Positions 9,068 through 14,323 of a stretch of 14,323 nt of DNA are shown piece after piece. This DNA is from Litoreibacter sp. (GTDB lineage Bacteria; Pseudomonadota; Alphaproteobacteria; Rhodobacterales; Rhodobacteraceae), in NCBI GenBank assembly GCA_013042765.1, contig JABDPP010000348.1, positions 1-14,323 on the forward strand, written 5' to 3'. Position 1 is the stretch's first letter; each line of letters starts with the position of its first letter. Under the pieces are notes generated by a model, which saw nothing but the letters and a program-made list of their open reading frames with translations, made no database searches and had not been told where the DNA came from. The position numbers and the translations under genes were made by a program.

Positions 9068-10167
9068 ACGCCCATTCTGATGTGAACGTCGACGAGAACG
9101 CCGCCGGCATCCTGCCCCATAACAGCGAGGAAGCCACGGCGATTGCGACCGAGACCACGCTGCTGGATCCGCGGTTCTACACCACTGATTTCGACGAGAT
9201 GGATCGGATTGATGTCTCTCCCGTCCGCAAGGAATGGGATGAGATGATTGCCAAGATGGCGGCCGATCCCAACCGCGGCCACTTCAAGAAGAACGAGAAT
9301 TGGACGACGCCCGACTGGGAGAACATGGACCCCAAGCTGAAGGCGGAACTGATCGATTTCCTCGTCTCGTCGCTGACTGCCGAGTTTTCCGGCTGCGTGC
9401 TTTACAAGGAGATGAAGCGGCGGGGCAATAACCCCGATATCTGTCAGCTGTTCCAACTGATGGCACGGGATGAAGCGCGCCATGCCGGTTTCATTAACGA
9501 CGCCCTGCGCGAAGCCGGGGTTGCGGTGAACCTCGGGTTCCTGACCAAGGCCAAGAAATACACCTATTTCCGGCCGAAGTTCATCTACTACGCCACCTAC
9601 CTGTCCGAGAAGATCGGCTACGCGCGCTACATCACGATCTACCGGCATCTTGAAAAGAACCCCGACAACATGATTCACCCGATCTTCCAGTGGTTCGAGC
9701 AATGGTGCAACGACGAGTTCAGCCACGGGGAAGCCTTCGCCTTGTTGATGAAGACTGACCCGAAGCTGACCCAAAGCTGGCAGAACAAGCTCTGGATCCG
9801 GTTCTTCCTAGTCGCCGTCTTCAGCGTCATGTGTATCCGTGACCATCTGCGGCCCGAGTTCCACAAGGCGCTGGGCATCGATATCGACTGGTATGACCGC
9901 GAGGTTCTGCGCAAGACGTCGGAGATTTCAAAGCAGATCTTCCCGATTGAGCTTGACCTCGACAATCCGCGCTGGGAGCGCAACCTTTTGAAACTGCGTG
10001 AGGCCTCCGCTGCCATGGATGCGGCAAAGCGCAGGGGCGGCATCGGCGGTGCGCTCGGCAAGGTGAGTGCGGGTGCGCGGGCCGGTCTGGCCTTCGCATC
10101 GCTCTACCTCATACCGGTTAAGGCGAACGAGGTGCCGGAAGACGGTCGCCTGGTACCCAGCTACTGA
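9064..10167 (+). CDS. acsF: Oxygen-dependent Mg-protoporphyrin IX monomethyl ester cyclase, diiron subunit
   Basis: AcsF uses O2 to form the isocyclic fifth ring, giving divinyl protochlorophyllide. The 367-residue product has the ferritin-like diiron ligand pattern: E107 (in LTAEFSG), E137-x-x-H140 (in DEARH) and E218-x-x-H221 (in NDEFSHGE). PKFIYYATYLSEKIGYARYI (~171-190) is also typical. ATG 9064 is chosen because GGAAGGAG ends 7 nt upstream and it forms an ATGA overlap with bciE; an in-frame ATG at 9019 would add 15 residues inside bciE. The stop shares a base with the puhE start (TGATG, 10165-10169). Presence of acsF indicates bacteriochlorophyll synthesis under oxic conditions; the anaerobic enzyme BchE, if any, is not in this window. 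Confidence 0.97.
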   Translation: MNAHSDVNVDENAAGILPHNSEEATAIATETTLLDPRFYTTDFDEMDRIDVSPVRKEWDEMIAKMAADPNRGHFKKNENWTTPDWENMDPKLKAELIDFLVSSLTAEFSGCVLYKEMKRRGNNPDICQLFQLMARDEARHAGFINDALREAGVAVNLGFLTKAKKYTYFRPKFIYYATYLSEKIGYARYITIYRHLEKNPDNMIHPIFQWFEQWCNDEFSHGEAFALLMKTDPKLTQSWQNKLWIRFFLVAVFSVMCIRDHLRPEFHKALGIDIDWYDREVLRKTSEISKQIFPIELDLDNPRWERNLLKLREASAAMDAAKRRGGIGGALGKVSAGARAGLAFASLYLIPVKANEVPEDGRLVPSY

Positions 10168-10991
10168 TGTTGAGCAGTCTCTGGATAGCGGCCCTCGCGG
10201 CACTGTTTCTCTGGTGGTTTTCCACCGGAGTGATCCTGATGCTCGTGCGGCATTCAGATCAAAGGGACAAACAGATGGAGGTGGCGGTGCTGAGTGTACC
10301 GCTCCTCGCGCTGGGAGGCGCCGGCATCTGGGCCACGTCGACGATGGCCTCGGTGTCGGGTGCCTATCTCGCCTTCCTGTCGGCCATCGCGGTCTGGGGC
10401 TGGATTGAACTGAGCTTCCTTTCGGGTGTTATCACGGGGCCGAACCGGGCGGAGTGCCCGCCGGACGTGCGCCCATGGGAGCGGTTTATCCGGGCCTGGG
10501 GCACCATTGCCTATCACGAGATGGCGCTGGGCGCGGCGCTGGTCGCGATCGGGTTGGTGGTTCTGGGCGGGCCGAACGCCTTTGGCTTCTGGACCTTTTC
10601 GGTTCTCTTCTTCGCGCGTATCTCCGCCAAGCTGAACCTGTTTCTCGGGGTGCCGAAGATCAATCTTGAGTTTCTCCCCACGTCGCTTTCGCATTTGCCG
10701 AGCCATTTCCGTATTGCCCGCATGAACTGGCTTTTCCCGGTTTCCATCACCGCCCTGTCCTTCGCGGTCGCCTGCTGGCTGGAGCGGATCCATGCCAGCA
10801 CAGCGGCGGGTGACAAGGTGGGTTTTGTCCTTTTGGCCGCGCTTACCGCGCTGGCGTTGTTCGAGCACTGGATGATGGTTTTGCCGGTGCCGGATGAAAA
10901 GCTTTGGCGCTGGATGCTGCCTGCACCCAAGGCCCTGAAATCAAAAAATAGACTGCAGAAGATAATCAATGAGGAAGCCCATGGACTTTGA
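10167..10991 (+). CDS. puhE: Photosynthetic complex assembly protein PuhE
   Basis: PuhE is a polytopic inner-membrane protein reported in Rhodobacter to modulate bacteriochlorophyll production and complex assembly. The 274-residue product has about seven hydrophobic segments (residues ~4-26, 38-58, 62-88, 114-134, 138-152, 188-206, 218-238). Family-typical motifs include SGVITGP (~86-92), [11 protein letters not shown] (~113-123), [16 protein letters not shown] (~151-166) and [20 protein letters not shown] (~232-251). The start overlaps acsF by 1 nt, and its 3' end overlaps hemA by 11 nt. It matches the second 'putative photosynthetic complex assembly protein' family. Confidence 0.93.
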   Translation: MLSSLWIAALAALFLWWFSTGVILMLVRHSDQRDKQMEVAVLSVPLLALGGAGIWATSTMASVSGAYLAFLSAIAVWGWIELSFLSGVITGPNRAECPPDVRPWERFIRAWGTIAYHEMALGAALVAIGLVVLGGPNAFGFWTFSVLFFARISAKLNLFLGVPKINLEFLPTSLSHLPSHFRIARMNWLFPVSITALSFAVACWLERIHASTAAGDKVGFVLLAALTALALFEHWMMVLPVPDEKLWRWMLPAPKALKSKNRLQKIINEEAHGL

Positions 10992-12192
10992 CACCCTGTT
11001 CAACGCGCAACTGGATGCGCTGAAAGAGGAAGGCAATTATCGGATCTTTGCCAATCTCGAACGCAAATGCGGGAATTTCCCCAAGGCGCATAACCATTCG
11101 GATGGTGCTGATGAAGTTACGGTCTGGTGCTCCAACGATTATCTTGGCATGGGCCAGCATCCAAGGGTAATGCAGGCAATGAAGGATGCCGTGGACAAAT
11201 GCGGCGCCGGGGCTGGCGGCACGCGCAACATATCTGGAACGAACCACGCGCATACCGAACTGGAAGCCGAGCTTGCCGATCTGCACGGCAAGGAAGCGGC
11301 GCTTCTGTTCACCTCGGGCTACGTGTCAAACTGGGCGGCACTCAGCACTCTGGGCGCGCGCCTGCCCAATGCGGTAATCCTCAGCGACGAGCTGAACCAT
11401 GCCTCGATGATTGAGGGTATTCGCCACTCGCGGGCGGATAAGGTTCTCTGGAAGCACAATGATGTCGAGGACCTGGATCGTAAACTCGCGGCACTCCCGG
11501 CCAATGCGACCAAGATCATCGCTTTTGAATCTGTTTACTCCATGGATGGCGATATTGCGCCCATCAAGGAGATCGTTGAAGTGGCGGAGAAGCACAACGC
11601 TCTGACTTATCTTGATGAGGTGCACGCGGTCGGCCTCTATGGCCCACGCGGCGGCGGAATTTCTGAACGCGAAGGGGTGGCGGACCGGATTACCCTCATC
11701 GAAGGTACGCTTGGCAAAGCCTACGGCGTTGTCGGCGGTTATGTGACGGGGTCCGTGGCCCTGTGCGACTTCATTCGTTCCTTTGCCTCGGGGTTTATCT
11801 TCACGACGGCTCTGCCACCGGCCGTCGCGGCTGCTGCGAAGACCTCGATCGCGCATCTCAAGAAAAGTCGGCTTGAGCGGGATCAACAACGTCGCAAGGT
11901 CTCGCGGCTGCGCGCGCTGCTCGATCGCGAAGGGATCCCGCATCTCGAAAACCCAAGCCACATTATTCCGGTGATGATCAAGGATCCGGTAAAGTGTCGG
12001 CAGATCGCGGACATCCTGATGGAGGATTTCGGCATCTACGTTCAGCCGATCAATTATCCTACAGTTCCCAAGGGGACAGAGCGCCTGCGCTTTACTCCAT
12101 CACCGTTACACACGGATGAGGATATCGACCACCTTGTCCATGCACTTTCGCAACTGTGGAGACAATGTGCTCTGGCCCGGGCGGTCGCGTAA
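10981..12192 (+). CDS. hemA: 5-aminolevulinate synthase
   Basis: HemA condenses glycine with succinyl-CoA to give 5-aminolevulinate, the first precursor of haem and bacteriochlorophyll, using pyridoxal phosphate. The 403-residue product has the PLP lysine K246 in [13 protein letters not shown], the PLP-nitrogen aspartate D212 in [15 protein letters not shown], and typical blocks [13 protein letters not shown] (~75-87) and [16 protein letters not shown]. The length matches Rhodobacter HemA. ATG 10981 gives the expected N-terminus (MDFD...) and has GAGGAAG a few nt upstream; ATG 10969 would add four residues and leave that sequence inside the gene. The start lies within puhE, so hemA appears to be the last gene of the plus-strand run. 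A separate ALA synthase may exist elsewhere in the genome. Confidence 0.97.
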   Translation: MDFDTLFNAQLDALKEEGNYRIFANLERKCGNFPKAHNHSDGADEVTVWCSNDYLGMGQHPRVMQAMKDAVDKCGAGAGGTRNISGTNHAHTELEAELADLHGKEAALLFTSGYVSNWAALSTLGARLPNAVILSDELNHASMIEGIRHSRADKVLWKHNDVEDLDRKLAALPANATKIIAFESVYSMDGDIAPIKEIVEVAEKHNALTYLDEVHAVGLYGPRGGGISEREGVADRITLIEGTLGKAYGVVGGYVTGSVALCDFIRSFASGFIFTTALPPAVAAAAKTSIAHLKKSRLERDQQRRKVSRLRALLDREGIPHLENPSHIIPVMIKDPVKCRQIADILMEDFGIYVQPINYPTVPKGTERLRFTPSPLHTDEDIDHLVHALSQLWRQCALARAVA

Positions 12193-12290
12193 GGATTTCC
12201 TGCCGAAAATAACTTGTGAGAAATTGTGAACTTTACCTTCTGCCCAAAGGCATTAAGTAAGGGCTCAGCGATTCAATGGGAGCTACTGCA
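12193..12290 (+). promoter_or_regulatory. hemA-cycA intergenic region, probable cycA promoter
   Basis: This 98-nt, AT-richer gap is the longest break in the plus-strand run and is the likely site of a cycA promoter. A poor candidate pair is TTTACC (12232-12237) with TTAAGT (12253-12258), spaced 15 bp; neither is convincing. It also holds the TTGTGA direct repeat listed separately. I see no PpsR/CrtJ-type TGT-N12-ACA site here. GGAG at 12279-12282 is the probable ribosome binding site. Confidence 0.4.
12214..12229 (+). repeat. 10-bp-spaced direct repeat TTGTGA upstream of cycA
   Basis: TTGTGA occurs at 12214-12219 and again at 12224-12229, one helical turn apart. This spacing suits two regulator subunits binding one face of DNA. 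It is not a recognised box, and a 6-bp repeat in 98 nt could be chance. Confidence 0.4.
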
Positions 12291-12725
12291 ATGAAATTTA
12301 CAGCTATTGCTGCACTGACCACTGTCCTTCTGGCCGCCCCTGCTTTTGCGGATGGTCACGCGACTGGGGATGCCGAAGCCGGTGAGAAGGTCTTCAAGAA
12401 ATGCAAATCCTGCCACATGATTGTGTCTGATGACGGTGACGTCGTTCAGAAAGGCGGCAAGACCGGCCCGAACCTTTATGGTATTTTCGGTCGTGCTGCA
12501 GGCAGCACTGATTTCAAATATGCCAAGTCGATCGTTGCTGCAGGCGAAAAGGGTCTGGAATGGAACGAGGCGGAATTCGTTGCCTACGTTGCGGACCCAA
12601 AGAAATATCTGGCCGCGTATCTGGACGACTCCAAGGCGAAATCGAAGATGTCCTACAAGCTGAAGAAAGCTGATGAGGCGGCCAACGTCTGGGCATATCT
12701 CGTATCGGTTGGTCCGGCATCCTGA
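12291..12725 (+). CDS. cycA: Cytochrome c2 (c-551/c-550 type), electron donor to the reaction centre
   Basis: This periplasmic class I cytochrome c carries electrons from the bc1 complex to the photo-oxidised reaction centre and probably also to terminal oxidases. The 144-residue precursor has a Sec signal peptide with cleavage likely after AFA at residue 20. It has the haem site CKSCH (C38, C41, H42) and the axial methionine M120 in KSKMSYKLKK. KTGPNLYGIFGR (~57-68) is typical of the c2 family. Many lysines around the haem edge fit docking to the acidic reaction-centre surface. ATG 12291 is chosen because it starts directly with the signal peptide and has GGAG 8 nt upstream; ATG 12276 would put five residues before it. 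A strong terminator follows, so it is likely also transcribed as its own unit. Confidence 0.96.
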   Translation: MKFTAIAALTTVLLAAPAFADGHATGDAEAGEKVFKKCKSCHMIVSDDGDVVQKGGKTGPNLYGIFGRAAGSTDFKYAKSIVAAGEKGLEWNEAEFVAYVADPKKYLAAYLDDSKAKSKMSYKLKKADEAANVWAYLVSVGPAS

Positions 12726-12762
12726 TCCGCATGGGCTGACGACGACACCCAAGTAGAATGTG

Positions 12763-12798
12763 AAACGGCGCTCTTTCGGGCGCCGTTTTTTCTTTTTT
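12763..12798 (+). terminator. Strong intrinsic terminator after cycA
   Basis: AAACGGCGC (12763-12771) pairs with GCGCCGTTT (12780-12788); T-G and C-G pairs can extend the stem inward, leaving a TTTC loop. A T-rich run (TTTTTTCTTTTTT, ending at 12798) follows. In the minus direction only three T's follow the stem, so it serves mainly the plus strand. Confidence 0.93.
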
Positions 12799-12823
12799 GA
12801 CCGGCGAAACGGTGATACGTGTT

Positions 12824-14209
12824 TCAGTCGCTTGCGGTCTGAGCGCCGTCGAGCATGCGAACTTCCCGCTGCGGGAAGGGGATCGAGATATCGTGCTCCT
12901 TAAACGTGTCCCACAAGGCCAGGTAGACATTGCCGCGAATATTGGTCAGGCCGGCCGTCGGGTCCTTGATCCAGAACCTCAGGATATAGTCCACTGAACT
13001 GTCTCCGAAACCTACGATATGGCAGACGGCTGGCTTGGTCGCGAGAACCCGATCAACGCGTTTGGCAGCCTCTATCGCGAGACGCCTCACCTGATGTGGA
13101 TCGTCATGATAGGCCGTTCCGAAATAGATATCGAGGCGGACGAACTCGTTCGAATGTGACCAGTTCACAACCTGTCCGGTGATCAGGTCCTCATTCGGTA
13201 TGAGGTATTCCTTGCCGTCCCGCGTTACGACAGACGCATAGCGAGCTCCGAGTGTGTTGATCCAGCCAAACGTTTCGCCAAGGCTGATTACGTCGCCCGG
13301 CTTGATGGATTTATCCAGCAGGATGATTACGCCGGAAACCAGATTGGATACGACCTTCTGAAGGCCGAAACCAAGACCGACACCAATGGCGCCGGAAAGG
13401 ACGGCCAACCCTGTCAGATCGATGCCGATCGCCTTAACGCCGATGAAAAAGGCAATGGCGTAAATGGCGATCTGCGTGACCTTGATGATCAGCACTCGCA
13501 TCGAGGGCGAGATCTCCTCGTTGGCCTGAACCTGCCGCGTGGTCGTGTTGGAGACGAACCGAGCCAGTGCGACCATCACGCTGACGATGACAACGCCCTG
13601 AATGATCAACAGCAGAGATATCCGGAACTCGCCGATCTCAAGCGCAGCGGAGTCGAGGGCTCTCTCGGTGTCTTCGATGAGGCCCAGAATATGGAGCGTG
13701 ACATAGATCCAGGCGCCAATGCGCACCGTCTTGCGGACCCAGGCACTGCGGATCAGCCGCGTCGCGAAGACAACAACCAGCCAGGCGGTCGACAGGTTCG
13801 CCATAATGCTAAGGAGGTACGAGCGGCTCGGCCAGGTCGCTTCCCGCATGATTAAGACAACGGTCCAAATCAGCGCGACAAAGAAGATCGCCCTGAGCCG
13901 TTGATTGACGATGACCAATATCCGCATGCGCCAGGTCGGCCATCCTTCACGACTGGCCATCCATTTGCGGACCCGCGGCCCCAGAACCTTCCGCAGAAGA
14001 TGGGCCGCTATGAGGACACCCAAGGCGATGGCCAGCTGATAGGCGCTCCATGGGCGCATCATTGAGAGAACAAATTTCTCGACCTCAGCGAGGACAAATT
14101 GCCCAGTTTCAAGCCAACTCATGACCGGGATTTCAAGCCCATTCGACTGGAGTTCAGCCGCAGCGCTGGCGGCAAGCTCTGCCTCCTGCTCTTCTGAGTG
14201 CTGTGCCAT
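12824..14209 (-). CDS. MscS-family mechanosensitive ion channel
   Basis: The 461-residue product is an inner-membrane channel of the MscS family, which releases solutes upon osmotic downshock. The family core is clear: a Gly/Ala-rich pore helix (LSGAIGVGLGFGLQKVVSNL, residues ~271-290), then VSGVIILLDKSIKPGDVI, a beta domain with TRDGKEYLIPNEDLITG (~329-345), and the C-terminal ISIPFPQREV (~441-450). About five additional hydrophobic segments precede it (~55-72, 100-120, 131-151, 195-217, 242-262), so it is larger than the ~286-residue E. coli MscS and resembles the medium-sized YbdG/YnaI-like members. The start is bounded by an in-frame TGA just upstream; AGGA lies about 10 nt before ATG. 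It converges on cycA and is probably unrelated to photosynthesis. Confidence 0.93.
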   Translation of the reverse strand: MAQHSEEQEAELAASAAAELQSNGLEIPVMSWLETGQFVLAEVEKFVLSMMRPWSAYQLAIALGVLIAAHLLRKVLGPRVRKWMASREGWPTWRMRILVIVNQRLRAIFFVALIWTVVLIMREATWPSRSYLLSIMANLSTAWLVVVFATRLIRSAWVRKTVRIGAWIYVTLHILGLIEDTERALDSAALEIGEFRISLLLIIQGVVIVSVMVALARFVSNTTTRQVQANEEISPSMRVLIIKVTQIAIYAIAFFIGVKAIGIDLTGLAVLSGAIGVGLGFGLQKVVSNLVSGVIILLDKSIKPGDVISLGETFGWINTLGARYASVVTRDGKEYLIPNEDLITGQVVNWSHSNEFVRLDIYFGTAYHDDPHQVRRLAIEAAKRVDRVLATKPAVCHIVGFGDSSVDYILRFWIKDPTAGLTNIRGNVYLALWDTFKEHDISIPFPQREVRMLDGAQTASD

Positions 14210-14253
14210 GCGTGCTCAGTCCTTTTCTTCGAGTGTGCACGGGAAAGGGCCAT

Positions 14254-14322
14254 TCAGGCAAGAATTTCGGTGGCATTTGCGGGGCTTTCGGGATCGCGAG
14301 GCGCTGCCCAATCGCTGTAGGT
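14254..14322 (-). CDS. Possible C-terminal end of an unrecognised upstream gene (partial)
   Basis: On the minus strand a frame is open from the window edge to TGA at 14256-14254, encoding 22 residues ending SPANATEILA. Its composition looks like ordinary coding sequence, and it would end 44 nt before the channel gene start, giving a possible two-gene unit. Other frames are also open over this short stretch, so this is only a candidate and no function can be given. Confidence 0.3.
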   Translation of the reverse strand, partial: TYSDWAAPRDPESPANATEILA

Positions 14323-14323
14323 T

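Noticed and set aside
12193..12290. PpsR/CrtJ (TGT-N12-ACA) or FnrL (TTGAT-N4-ATCAA) sites upstream of cycA
   Set aside because: I checked the TGT occurrences there and none is followed at the right distance by ACA. No FNR-like palindrome is visible.
12799..12823. A terminator for the minus-strand channel gene
   Set aside because: Only a 4-bp ACCG/CGGT stem without a following T-run is seen in this direction. The large cycA hairpin might be shared but has only three T's on that side.

Overview
The window is a photosynthesis gene cluster from a purple, bacteriochlorophyll-a-containing alphaproteobacterium. The gene order (bchB-bchH-bchL-bchM-lhaA-puhA-puhB-puhC-bciE-acsF-puhE-hemA-cycA), the protein sequences and the moderate GC content (lower than I would expect for Rhodobacter) point to the Roseobacter group of Rhodobacteraceae. 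The oxygen-dependent cyclase acsF inside the puh operon fits an aerobic anoxygenic phototroph. The species cannot be read from the sequence.

Layout. Positions 1-12192 form one tightly packed plus-strand run. (1) 1-5389: the end of bchB, then bchH, bchL and bchM, which cover light-independent protochlorophyllide reduction, Mg insertion and Mg-protoporphyrin methylation. (2) 5386-8758: lhaA, puhA, puhB and puhC, covering light-harvesting-1 assembly, the reaction-centre H subunit and its assembly factors. (3) 8771-10991: bciE, acsF and puhE, i.e. the small cyclase subunit, the diiron cyclase and another assembly protein. (4) 10981-12192: hemA (5-aminolevulinate synthase). Many junctions overlap (11, 1, 4, 4, 1 and 11 nt), which suggests translational coupling. 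After a 98-nt gap that probably carries a promoter comes cycA (12291-12725, cytochrome c2), closed by a strong intrinsic terminator. A minus-strand MscS-type channel gene (12824-14209) converges on it and marks the edge of the photosynthesis genes.

How the genes work together. HemA makes the first tetrapyrrole precursor. BchH is the porphyrin-binding subunit of Mg chelatase, BchM methylates the product, AcsF with BciE closes the fifth ring, and BchL with BchB (and BchN, outside the window) reduces protochlorophyllide. LhaA, PuhB, PuhC and PuhE help assemble LH1 and the reaction centre around PuhA. Cytochrome c2 re-reduces the photo-oxidised reaction centre.

I see no mobile element, CRISPR array, RNA gene or frameshift, and no gene-free stretch longer than 300 bases. 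I do not see a previously undescribed system. The oddest signal is a perfect 16-bp inverted repeat that begins exactly at base 1 inside the bchB reading frame, and it may be an assembly artefact. Other points of interest are the small bciE gene coupled to acsF, and a 10-bp-spaced direct repeat upstream of cycA.
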